NCBI GenBank assembly: GCA_946803715.1
Contig: CAMPET010000051.1
Span: 199,843 to 215,909 of the forward strand
Length of the DNA: 16,067 bases
Direction: 5' to 3'
From: Beroe ovata
Taxonomy: Eukaryota > Ctenophora > Nuda > Beroida > Beroidae
Made by a program: the position numbers and the translations under genes. This document shows positions 7,756 through 15,514 of this stretch, piece by piece. Numbering within the stretch: the first letter of the stretch is position 1; every line of letters starts with the position of its first letter. The notes beneath the pieces are model-generated. The model did not search any database, was not told the origin of the DNA, and was given only the letters and a program-made list of their open reading frames with translations.

Positions 7756-8638
7756 CATGACGTCATTATACAATTAGCTCGTGCACAATTACCACAGCTA
7801 TCCCAACCTAGCTACTACTGCTAAACCATCGGTTTATAACGAGTAGACGAGTGGAGAAACTAATTTCTAGGGTCGCGTGCGAGACATTAGCAAATGAAGA
7901 GATTTTGTGATTGGAGCTTTAGACACACCTGTTTCTCGCAACAAGGTATATTCTAGAATAAACATATATATTTCTTTTCCAATGAGTGTTGTAAATATGG
8001 TGTCAGGGCCATTTTCTCTGTTTGTGTGGGTATATATGTTGTCTGATTTTCTTTACATTTCACAGGACGTAGGATATAATCGTATTTTGCTGAAATCAAA
8101 CGTATCCTGATTGAAACTACTTATTTGAAATGTTTTTCGACGAATATTGCGTTGATAACAAAGCGTATGACTCAAAGGATTACAGTAGTTTGAGCTAGAG
8201 CTCCTAAAGAACACGTTTTGTTCAAACTAAATTTATTCACCAGAATACCAGCACCGGAATTTGACATATAATGATGCACTGAACTTGAATAATACATACC
8301 TATGGTCCTTAACCTATGATTGGTCTTAGTAAAATCACATCACGTGACCACACTAAAATGTGTTAAGAGGATATTAACACAAAGTGGTGATAATAATTGG
8401 TAAGCTAATGTACTGTTTGTAATCCAAGCACACTTTGCACCCTATGTATCATAGTTATGTGACATAGATCATACAAGTAAATGCGGTCCCTCTTAAGTCT
8501 TAAATGTGGTCCGTTTATCCGTCACTGTGACCTATAATATTTAGGTACATATCAGCCATTAGCCCTGATAAATCATTTGATCACACCTCGCATCACCTAG
8601 AAGTACCTATCACACTAGTGTAGGTAGCAGTAGGTATC
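7756..8638. other. Intronic sequence without a recognisable gene
   Basis: AT-rich sequence with one CRE word (7758..7765). Short open frames exist, but none has protein-like composition with splice borders that I can defend. Confidence 0.55.
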
Positions 8639-9067
8639 ACACCAATAACACACCAATAACACACCAATAACACACCAATAACACACCAATAACACACCAA
8701 TAACACACCAGTAATCAGTATCACACCATTGTCACACCACTACTACACCAGTACCACACCAATACTACACCAGTACAACACCAGTAATCAGTATCACACC
8801 ATTTGCATTGTAACACCAGTACAACACCAATACCACATCAATACCACGCCAGTACCACACCAATACCACACCAGTACCACACCAGTAATCAGTATCACAC
8901 CATTGTCACACCATTGTCACACCAGTACCACACCAATACTACACCAATAACACACCAGTAATCAGTATCACACCATTTGCATGGTAACACCAGTACTACA
9001 TCAGTACTACACCAGTACTACACCAGTACAACACCAGTACAACACCAGTACTACACCAATACCACAC
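8639..9067. repeat. ACACCA minisatellite with higher-order structure
   Basis: It begins with six or seven 11-bp units (ACCAATAACAC, to about 8710) and continues as degenerate CACCAGTAC/CACCAATAC units. CCAGTAATCAGTATCACACC occurs four times, at 8708, 8781, 8882 and 8955. The spacings are 73, 101 and 73 bp, and the following words alternate between a TTGTCACACC type and a TTTGCATKGTAACACC type. That gives a higher-order period of 174 bp. Confidence 0.92.
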
Positions 9068-10030
9068 CATTCATTCTCTATAACATTGAATAACGCGACC
9101 AATTGCACAGTCCATTAAACTCACATAACATCTGTAACACTATGCCATAATATGGTTTAAGACGTGTTGCTGCTTGATTGCACAAACCAGTATTCCAACA
9201 TTTTGACACTCTAATCACCGATGAGATGCTTCTTCGTTATTTCCCGTTCAGCACCATTTCTAGCTTGATCAATATATTTAACAGTTATTTTCGAACTGAT
9301 TATGTTACCCACTTCGATGTAATCCACTTTGATAGGAATATCGCCTCAAAGAAACGGCGTCCATTTAGCACTTTAAGCAGCCCTGGCCTATTTTGTGACA
9401 TGTTTCAGTAAAGGGACAATCAGCAACTTGGCCCTTCATTGTCAAGAGGCTTGATTGACCTCACCATGACGCTATTGGTACAAATCATGTGATTATGCAC
9501 CATTCACGCAATCCCAGACTTTAGCGACTCTGTCTTTAACGGTCATATGTGACATTAGACTGGTGTGGGACATCCATTTTACCTGCATTAGATTGACACC
9601 TGAGTTTCTCACATATGCCATACGTGTCGATTTCGGCGTATTTAAACACCGTTACTTCTTTATTGTTATACCTAGGTGCATTAGGTATGGGGATGGGATT
9701 TTAGTCAATTTGCCGAAATCGCAAACAAGGGGTTGTAGTCCAAAAACCTAGCCCAGGAATTGGATATTAGGCATTGGTATTTTGGGCTACAACCCCCGAA
9801 CATAGTAAGATAGTGGATGCTGGATAGCCCAGTGTCTCTAACTGATTCTGCGGAAGGGTGGGCCGAACTTCATATCCGTACTCATCTCAATTGAGATCAC
9901 GTGACACCTACAAGCGCACTCAATTGATGCAACTCAGTTTTCTTCTCTGTCGCTGCATTTTCTACTCAAACCAAGCGTTTGAAAAACCTTTCCACAACCC
10001 TAACTGAGTATCAAACTTCCTTTCCAATTT
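9068..10030. other. Intronic sequence upstream of the GPCR
   Basis: No gene is supported. It contains the inverted repeat 9729..9796 and, closer to the receptor, sequence that should include its promoter or a 5' intron. Confidence 0.55.
9729..9796. repeat. Short inverted repeat (hairpin)
   Basis: GGGGTTGTAGTCCAAAA at 9729 pairs with the inverted TTTTGGGCTACAACCCC ending near 9795, with about 34 bp between the arms. It may be a small foldback element or a structured RNA segment; there is no further evidence for either. Confidence 0.75.
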
Positions 10031-10048
10031 TCCTTCTTTACAGCGTCG

Positions 10049-10056
10049 TATAAAGG
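10049..10056 (+). promoter_or_regulatory. Possible TATA box of the GPCR gene
   Basis: TATAAAGG lies 89 bp before the receptor ATG, a fitting distance for a start site near 10080. A competing reading exists: TTTTCCTTCTTTACAG just before it (10027..10042) looks like a 3' splice site, in which case this is inside a 5' UTR exon. Confidence 0.35.
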
Positions 10057-10144
10057 GCAGACTATTATTGAATTGAATGATAATACTGCTATCTGAAAAC
10101 TATCCATTTCGATCCCCGATAACACCAACCCCTCATTCCCCAGA

Positions 10145-11152
10145 ATGGTCAACCAAACAATGACTGGAGCCCCAACTTCAATACCTTTCCATCTGACCAC
10201 CTCTCAACTTATACCCCTCACCACTTTCTGCCTTTTCGTTACAATCTTCAGTATCTTAGGTAACAGTACAGTTCTATACTCCTCCCTAAAATACAACGCA
10301 ATCAAACTTGACAAGGTTTCAGTCGTTTTTGTTCAGAATCTTGCCGTTGCTGATCTTCTGTACACAGTCCTGGTCATTTTCCCACAAACAGTCTCCTATT
10401 TGGCGGGGGGATGGGTGTTGGGAGAGCTCTGCTGCTTCATCAATGCACAAGTTAGTTTTGTTCCGGGATCAGTGAACGCACTCACGGTTCTCCTGATCAC
10501 CTTGTATAGAGTCCGCCTGATAACGGACCCATTCTCATCCATAGCAACAAACACTGCCCGAGTAGCATCGTTCTTCACTTGGGTCATTGGTACTGCAGGA
10601 ACAATAATATCCCTTGTTTATGGTAGTTCATCGGTCTTTAGTCCATCCAATGGAAAGTGCATTTCCAGCATATATGTTCATCCCCAGGGAGCTGCGACTC
10701 TGCAAATAGCCATTGGTGTAATTTTGCTACTTCCTCTGGTCTTTATCACTGTGTCAAATGCAATCCTGTGCATTTATGCATTCAAGAGCTCCCGAAATCA
10801 TGCAGAAAATCATAGCTACAAAGCTCTAGTCTTGGTTTGCTGCTTGTCGGGCATTTTCATCGTGAGCTGGCTGCCCTATGTTGTTTTCACCGTATTGAAG
10901 TTAAGAAGAGTTGAAACTTCACGGGAGGTAGATATCCTCGCTTTCCACTGCATTTTCATCAATGCTGTTTCCAACCCCATCCTCTACTCTATCACAAACA
11001 GAAGATTTGGTAGCTATCTCTCTGGGACACTGCGGCAACTGATCTGCTGTGGGAAGCAGCAAAGTGGTGGAAATGTGGTCTCCTCAACTGCCATGGTGAG
11101 AAGTCCGGATATAGGTGCTGTGAAAATGCATGGGACTTATCCTCGACCTTGA
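10145..11152 (+). CDS. Class A (rhodopsin-like) orphan GPCR, single exon
   Basis: This is a seven-helix plasma-membrane receptor of 335 residues without introns. The ATG has A at -3 and G at +4, and NQT at residues 3-5 is a possible N-glycan site. Motifs: GN (Asn40, 1.50); NLAVAD (Asp70, 2.50); WVLGELCC with Cys97 (3.25), paired with Cys172 in the second extracellular loop; Trp146 (4.50); Pro197 (5.50); SWLP 241-244 in TM6; NPILY 277-281 in TM7; CC 301-302 as a likely palmitoylation site. The DRY motif is changed to Tyr121-Arg122-Val123. It lies within the cyclin E intron on the opposite strand, 609 bp from exon g. The ligand cannot be told; amine-like or peptide receptors of the rhodopsin family are both possible. 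Confidence 0.95.
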   Translation: MVNQTMTGAPTSIPFHLTTSQLIPLTTFCLFVTIFSILGNSTVLYSSLKYNAIKLDKVSVVFVQNLAVADLLYTVLVIFPQTVSYLAGGWVLGELCCFINAQVSFVPGSVNALTVLLITLYRVRLITDPFSSIATNTARVASFFTWVIGTAGTIISLVYGSSSVFSPSNGKCISSIYVHPQGAATLQIAIGVILLLPLVFITVSNAILCIYAFKSSRNHAENHSYKALVLVCCLSGIFIVSWLPYVVFTVLKLRRVETSREVDILAFHCIFINAVSNPILYSITNRRFGSYLSGTLRQLICCGKQQSGGNVVSSTAMVRSPDIGAVKMHGTYPRP

Positions 11153-11571
11153 ATTGAGACTAAAATATCAACTCGGACTGAATTGGGGCGACACTATTCT
11201 AAATGATGAGGAATTTGAAACTTCTACAGGTAGAACCCATACCTGACGTTGTGAACCATGTGAGGGCAATTGTATTGGAAATGGCATAGGGATGCTTTTG
11301 TTTTATAAATGCTTTCGTCTCAGAAGATGAATAGCAAGATGATTTGTTTTGCATTTCATTGGTATCATTGCTTGATAAGACGAAATTTTGAATTGTAATA
11401 ATTTGTGTTTTTCCCATTGTAATTTTCAATTGAACATGAATTTGAGCTCGATGGAGTTATTAGAGTTGAGCTTATGTATGTTTACCAATTTCAAAACCCC
11501 AGTTGAATACTTTCCGAAAGTATTGGTGGAATATTTTCCGAACTACTGAATTCAACAACGGCGCGAGACAG
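11153..11571. other. 3' flank of the GPCR
   Basis: This should hold the receptor's 3' UTR. It is AT-rich. No AATAAA signal was seen and no exon is supported. Confidence 0.5.
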
Positions 11572-11735
11572 TGACGTCATGCGTGACGTCACGACTAGTT
11601 AGAATAGGTCACGCATGACGTCATGCGTAACTTATTCTAACTAGTCGTGACGTCACGCATGACGTCATCCGTGATGTCACGACTAGTTAGGACAAGTGAC
11701 GCATGACGTCTCGGGTGACGTCTCCCGTGATGTCA
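11572..11735. promoter_or_regulatory. Palindromic array of CRE motifs
   Basis: Five perfect TGACGTCA words start at 11572, 11584, 11616, 11648 and 11660. Four one-mismatch versions start at 11672, 11704, 11716 and 11728. TGACGTCA is the consensus site of CREB/ATF bZIP factors. The segment 11583..11656 is a palindrome of about 37 bp per arm centred on the third motif, and TGAYGTCACGACTAGTT recurs four times. It lies between the GPCR and cyclin E exon g. It may be a regulatory module or a palindromic repeat that happens to carry CREs. Confidence 0.75.
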
Positions 11736-11761
11736 CGACTAGTTGGGGTCTTAGAGTTTAC

Positions 11762-11846
11762 CTCCAATTTCGCTGCCATATGCAGAGCAGTAACTCCCAC
11801 AAGCTGCAATTTGTCCTTCGTTATGTCATGTCTCTTAGATAGAAAC
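11762..11846 (-). CDS. CCNE: Cyclin E exon g: cyclin-box core, ends before the giant intron
   Basis: The exon is 85 nt, entered in phase 2 after TTTCAG and left in phase 0 at GAG|gtaaac. It completes the Arg codon and encodes FLSKRHDITKDKLQLVGVTA followed by LHMAAKLE. LQLxG and AxKLE are cyclin-box consensus, and Lys-Leu-Glu followed by EIYPP in the next exon matches cyclin E. The donor opens the 10.35-kb intron, and the CRE-motif array begins only 26 bp beyond the exon end. Confidence 0.97.
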
Positions 11847-12241
11847 CTGAAACATGATAGTTCAATCAACGGAAAATCGGTTGAAAGATTGGTTAATTGA
11901 ATAAATAAATTAACGTATTAACATTAAGATTTGGACTGACTTTTTTGAATTGACGAATAACTTTCTCATCTCTGCTGATTCATGTAAATTGTATCAATGG
12001 AAGTTTCAGCAACCGCAATAACTTTTGATGAGGTATACATATTCGAATGTTGTACGCAGTTCAAAGTACGATGAATGTATCTAAGGTGTGTACAAATATT
12101 GAACCGTTCAAAAATATCATGCATTCAATATATCCATTTTGTTTAATTCAGAGTTCATCACTTTCTTATAGCCTTGGTTTATGCCAAAGCAAATTGTTGA
12201 TTCAATCAACCCAGAGCAAATTATTGAATTGTCTACTTCAC

Positions 12242-12303
12242 CTGTCAATATAATCCATGGACAGGTAGTAAGTTTCTCTATTCAGACAAGATTGCTCTGC
12301 GAC
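12242..12303 (-). CDS. CCNE: Cyclin E exon f: cyclin-box helix, invariant Lys replaced
   Basis: The exon is 62 nt, entered in phase 0 after TTCTCAG and left in phase 2 at ACAG|gtgaag. It encodes VAEQSCLNRETYYLSMDYID plus two bases of an Arg codon. RET-x-x-L...DR is the conserved cyclin-box core. The position before Leu-x-x-Glu-Thr, normally Lys (Lys266 in human cyclin A), reads Cys, and the preceding Tyr reads Ser. Confidence 0.95.
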
Positions 12304-12530
12304 CTGAGAATTTGAACAACATAGAAAAAACAAGATCAATCATCAATATAACTGTCTTAATACATGTGCAAACTTCCTTGCCTTCCAAAGGTGCGTCAGG
12401 GCTAGCGTTCAGTGATAAGAGTGGTGTGTGAAAAGGAGAGGTAAAAAGGATAAGGTTGACAGTTTTGGAAGGCAAGAACAAGTAACAGCTACATTTCAAG
12501 ATCTGTACACTTCCTAACACATATCATTAC

Positions 12531-12623
12531 CTCGACAAGCCAGTCGAGTAGAACTGCCCTGAAGTACTGCTTGATGTGGGGATGGTTCATAACACCAAGC
12601 TTTGCTGGATGGCGCACTTCTTC
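12531..12623 (-). CDS. CCNE: Cyclin E exon e: MRAIL-type hydrophobic patch
   Basis: The exon is 93 nt (31 codons, phase 0 to 0), acceptor CATTCAG and donor GAG|gtaatg. It ends with FRAVLLDWLVE, the start of the first cyclin box. FRAVL stands at the MRAIL hydrophobic patch that docks RxL motifs of Cdk2 substrates and inhibitors. The Arg, Ala and Leu are kept; Met becomes Phe and Ile becomes Val. The preceding HP pair is also seen in cyclin E proteins. Confidence 0.96.
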
Positions 12624-12747
12624 CTGAATGAAATTTGCGTCAGTTTGCCTACACTAGGTACCTACACTTTTTCACAACAGTAGGTACAGCTTACTGTATA
12701 ACTCATGTGTTACAGAATGTATTAAACACGCAATTAATAGACCGTAC

Positions 12748-12849
12748 CTGTTGCTTGAGTCCCTCCCAAACTTTATCATTGGGAGCGAAGTCGAGAGAAG
12801 GTAGTGGAATGATGGGGCCCGGAATCTCAGTGTTTCGAGATGGGGAATC
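12748..12849 (-). CDS. CCNE: Cyclin E exon d: PLPxLDxA...VW segment before the cyclin box
   Basis: The exon is 102 nt (34 codons, phase 0 to 0), acceptor TATTCAG and donor CAG|gtacgg. The PLPSLDFAPNDKVWEGL stretch corresponds to the conserved cyclin E segment just N-terminal to the cyclin box, where vertebrate proteins read PLP-x-L-x-W-A...EVW. Here the usual Trp of that motif is Phe. This block is typical of cyclin E. Confidence 0.93.
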
Positions 12850-13017
12850 CTGAATAGAACAGAGAATTATGTGAAAACAGCTTTTTAACCCAAGTGGCAT
12901 GTAGGTATTTATATTCTAGTGTCACTTTTAGCGAAACGCGATGATGTATGCATCTCGCAATAAGAATGAACTACAATCCTCCCTCACAATAAGGAGAAAC
13001 TATGATTCATGGTTTAC

Positions 13018-13113
13018 CTCGCCAAAGGGCGGGGTTGGAAGTTCAGGTCTGATTTTAGTTGCATCCTCCCACGCACTTCCCACGCTGTGGTCAATGTACC
13101 TTCTCTTGGAATT
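13018..13113 (-). CDS. CCNE: Cyclin E exon c: candidate N-terminal phosphodegron
   Basis: The exon is 96 nt (32 codons, phase 0 to 0), acceptor TTCCCAG and donor GAG|gtaaac. The segment SAWEDATKIRPELPTPPFGE can be aligned with the vertebrate cyclin E stretch that has a Trp followed by an L/I-P-T-P site. In vertebrates that threonine (Thr62 of human cyclin E1) contributes to Fbw7-dependent turnover. The Thr codon here is 13033..13035. Confidence 0.85.
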
Positions 13114-13738
13114 CTGGGAATGAGGGGACATCAGAAAACAGAGAGCTCCATCACAAATAAGGGGGGGGGTTAATCATTTATTACATGAAATTGATATGAT
13201 AATTGGTCTCCATATTACAACAGACTTGCATAATCAATTTCGGTTGTAATGTCATGATTTGTAGCATGGCACCACATGCACACTAGTATGGAATAGTTAA
13301 TAATGAGAAGCATACCATGCTTTTGTGGATGCATAGTTTGAAACCTGAGCCTTGAAATGGAATGTCTTGATGCAGGATGTATAAGTTTGAAATTAATGCA
13401 TCATGTGTGCATGAGTCATATTTTGCATTGTCTACGGTATTGTATTTCACATAGTTTTTTACAATGTAGAAAATGCAAACATTAGGTAATGGGTAATCAA
13501 CATTGAACTACACTATACTTTCTATGAGTGAAGAAACCCTTAGACGTGTCCTATGGGCTTTGAAACTATAAGTACAGGAGCACTGAGTATACAATGTACA
13601 TTTACATTTTACATTTACAATGTAGGTACATTGTAAACGTACAATGTACATTATTAGTATCTGAATATCAATAGTGTATAGGGAAAAAAACTTTCACCAG
13701 TGATCTGAAATTATTTCTGCATTGCTCAAAACACTAAC
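13114..13738. other. Cyclin E intron b-c
   Basis: This 625-bp intron contains a G run (13162..13170) and a patch of overlapping ACAATGTACATT / ACATTTACA words at about 13592..13652 that can pair with itself. There is no further gene. Confidence 0.7.
13592..13652. repeat. Self-complementary TGTACA-rich patch
   Basis: ACAATGTACATT occurs near both ends, with ACATTTACA, TACATTGTA and related words in between. A short palindromic simple repeat; no function is claimed. Confidence 0.7.
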
Positions 13739-13900
13739 CGAGCTGGTTGATGGTGTCTGCTTGGGCTGCAGAGGTTTGAAGTGTGATTGCAAGGTTGTCT
13801 GGTTAGAGGGGATTAGGCTCCCACTACACCCATCCCTACTGGATGTAGTGCCAGAAGTATTGGTCTTTATACTAGTTATACACTTCTTCTTTGATCCTTC
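13739..13900 (-). CDS. CCNE: Cyclin E exon b: Ser/Thr/Lys-rich N-terminal segment
   Basis: The exon is 162 nt (54 codons, phase 0 to 0), between a TCCTCAG acceptor and a TCG|gttagt donor. The product begins EGSKKK and is rich in Ser, Thr and Lys, with no predicted fold. It carries QTTLQSHFKP, which resembles a PCNA-interacting (PIP) box with His in place of the first aromatic residue. There is no clear similarity to the family, so assignment depends on the open frame, good splice borders and its place between exons a and c. Confidence 0.7.
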
Positions 13901-14122
13901 CTGAGGACAATTAGATTGGTTTTAGATTTAAAACTCCATAAGTGAAACCATCCTATGAAATTATGAATCAAGCTTAATAGCTGGAAAAGCTTGATCTTAA
14001 TATATATTTATTTAATAGCTATTGAATTTTAAACAAGAATTTGATAAAAAATCTTGATAAAACAACTAGATGAAATGTCATGTCATGAGTTATGACCTGA
14101 TGCAAACTGAATCTTGATTTAC

Positions 14123-14187
14123 CTGAACCAAAGCAGTTGATTTCCTTTTAGAAACTTTTCCACTACGGATCATACTTCTTTTTCCAG
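14123..14187 (-). CDS. CCNE: Cyclin E exon a: basic N-terminal segment
   Basis: The exon is 65 nt, entered after a TTTAG acceptor in phase 1 (its first two bases complete a codon) and left at CAG|gtaaat in phase 0. It encodes GKRSMIRSGKVSKRKSTALVQ. The Lys/Arg clusters resemble the nuclear localisation signal at the start of cyclin E proteins. Assignment rests on splice borders, phase and continuity with exon b, because this part of the family is poorly conserved. The exon with the start codon must lie at higher coordinates; I found no convincing ATG exon ending in phase 1. Confidence 0.7.
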
Positions 14188-14715
14188 CTAAATTAAGATT
14201 TCAAACAATAGTCAATCAATGTAAGAATTTTTCACGAAGTAAGTTGATCTTAAGGATCAAATGCAATCAGATTCAATACCAACATCAAAACAGAATATTA
14301 GGAACATAAAACAGACTGGTATATGTGCAGATATACCATCTATAGATATACACAATACCAAAGACGACAAATCTGCTTCTCTATGTCTGGTAAACAGACT
14401 TTTATAAAATTTATTCCAAATTTCAGACCAAAACTGGCTCAGACGCACCCTGGCTCAGAAATTCATGCTACTATTCCCTTGCAGCAGTGCTTTTCAATAG
14501 TGATGTCAGTTCATGGGGTAGAGATTATGAATCAAGTCTTCCCAAATCAGCAGCATCACCATTTGTTCCCTTGTTATGTCACAAATCTAAATGTGGTGAT
14601 CCTATAGTGATCCTATAGTAGAAATAGGATAAGGATACTTTCATATTTGCGTTCCTTTGTCTGCTTATCAATTTAATGAGATTATGACCAAGTACTGAAT
14701 AGGGAAGAAAGTATG
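14188..14715. other. Region upstream of the visible cyclin E exons
   Basis: AT-rich sequence that should be part of the first cyclin E intron. I searched it for a minus-strand ATG exon ending in phase 1 and found none convincing. A direct repeat GTGATCCTATAGT occurs around 14596..14620. Confidence 0.5.
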
Positions 14716-14779
14716 GGATTGACCGGGGCATGAACCCAGAACCTCAGGAATCACACCCTACCAATTGAGCTACCAATCC
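14716..14779 (-). repeat. tRNA-derived fragment (pseudo-tRNA or SINE head)
   Basis: On the minus strand 64 nt can form a tRNA-like acceptor stem (GGATTGG with TCAATCC, one G-U pair) and a T arm (CTGGG with CCCGG). An A-box-like TAGCTCAATTGG is present and a B-box-like GTTCATGCC with one mismatch. The length is about eight short of a normal tRNA, and neither the anticodon stem nor the second D-stem strand forms, so this is not a working tRNA. No SINE tail was delimited. Confidence 0.7.
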
Positions 14780-15048
14780 ACTGACTTTTCTGCCATTCCT
14801 TGCACTATATACAAGATCATTGCCCTAGTGCCCTTATCTATTAGCAGTATGGATGCAACATAATTCCCTATCGTCGAAGCCGCGCAATTGTCATTCCGCC
14901 CTTGCCTTGCCAGGCGCAGAGATAAAATCCCGCTGCAGCCATGGCAAAAGTAGGGAAAATTTTCCAATTGCATTGATGGAAGGGCATGGCGCGCGTGTGA
15001 TCGTGGACGTGAATTAGAGCGAGTAAAAATAAATTAATCGATCGATCA
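14780..15048. other. Sequence between the tRNA fragment and the telomere-core element
   Basis: Mixed sequence with an ATCGATCGATC palindrome near 15037..15047 and CG-rich words near 14987..14996. It may contain the cyclin E 5' exon or promoter, but nothing can be fixed. Confidence 0.45.
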
Positions 15049-15057
15049 ATAATTTAA

Positions 15058-15349
15058 CGCAGCTGCTATTCTGCCTCGTTTGAATCCGCGCACGACGGTA
15101 CTTGCGACGCGCCTGACAGCTTTCATGCTAACCTAACTTTAACCCTAACCTTAACGGTTAGGGTTAGGGTTAGGGTTTGGGTAAGGGTCAGGGTTAGGGT
15201 TAGGGTTAGGGTTAGGGTACTAGGGTTAGGGTTAGGTTAGGGTTAGGTTAGGGTTAGGTTAGGGTTAGGGTTAGGTTAGCATAAAAGCTGGCAGGCGCGT
15301 CGCAAGTACCGTCGTGCGCGGATTCAAACGAGGCAGAATAGCACGAGCC
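15058..15349. mobile_element. Inverted-repeat element with a telomere-repeat core
   Basis: Arms of 70 bp (15065..15134 and 15273..15342) are inverted copies with about two mismatches. Between them lie a short CCCTAA-strand run and then about 120 bp of TTAGGG and variant units. ATAATTTAA occurs just outside both ends (15049..15057 and 15350..15358), a candidate 9-bp target duplication. There is no coding capacity. A foldback or MITE-type element is the simplest reading. Confidence 0.8.
15158..15280 (+). repeat. Interstitial TTAGGG repeats
   Basis: TTAGGG units with TTAGG, TTTGGG and similar variants form most of the centre of the inverted-repeat element. Both sides continue into non-telomeric sequence, so this is not a chromosome end. 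Confidence 0.92.
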
Positions 15350-15458
15350 ATAATTTAAAGTAAAAATTTCGGCCAAAAAAGCAAAACGAAAGTGACATAA
15401 ACAGGTGTTCCCGCGCTGCGTGACCCAAATACTCCGCGCGCGCTGCGCGTCTCCGTGG

Positions 15459-15514
15459 TTCTACGTCTTTCTACGACTTTCTACGACTTTTCTACGACTT
15501 TTCTACGACTTTTC
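15459..15514 (+). repeat. TTCTACGACTT short tandem repeat
   Basis: About five units of 10 to 12 bp (TTTCTACGACT and variants) lie in tandem next to a CG-rich stretch. Confidence 0.88.

Larger units (their letters stand above)
247..14187 (-). other. CCNE: Cyclin E gene (ten internal coding exons; first and last coding exons not seen)
   Basis: Cyclin E binds and activates Cdk2 in the nucleus at the G1/S transition (family knowledge). Ten minus-strand exons with GT-AG borders join in one frame, about 358 codons. The joined product carries, in order, a Lys/Arg-rich N-terminus, LPTPP, PLPSLDFA...VW, FRAVLLDWLVE, NRETYYLSMDYIDRFLS, DKLQLVG, AAKLEEIYPP, DVTNGACS, MELDMMKVLDWKLAALT, WLNLYLQ and LIDLCSLD...AASALW. 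GACS after EIYPP and the MELxxMKxLxW block are cyclin E hallmarks that separate it from cyclins A and B. Phases agree at all nine junctions. One intron of 10,352 bp holds two antisense genes. The expected family length of about 400 residues leaves a short first exon and a C-terminal tail outside what I can see. Oddity: the near-invariant cyclin-box lysine is Cys. The family is certain; orthologue versus divergent paralogue is not. Confidence 0.95.

Noticed and set aside
9178-9751. Two plus-strand open frames of 77 and 62 codons
   Set aside because: No similarity to known proteins, no splice borders that join them and no frame conservation to judge by.
14770-14996. Possible cyclin E first exon with ATG near 14986 on the minus strand
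   Set aside because: The frame runs into a stop with no donor in the required phase, and no family similarity.
15158-15280. Chromosome end
   Set aside because: Unique and inverted-repeat sequence continues for more than 700 bp beyond, so the tract is interstitial.
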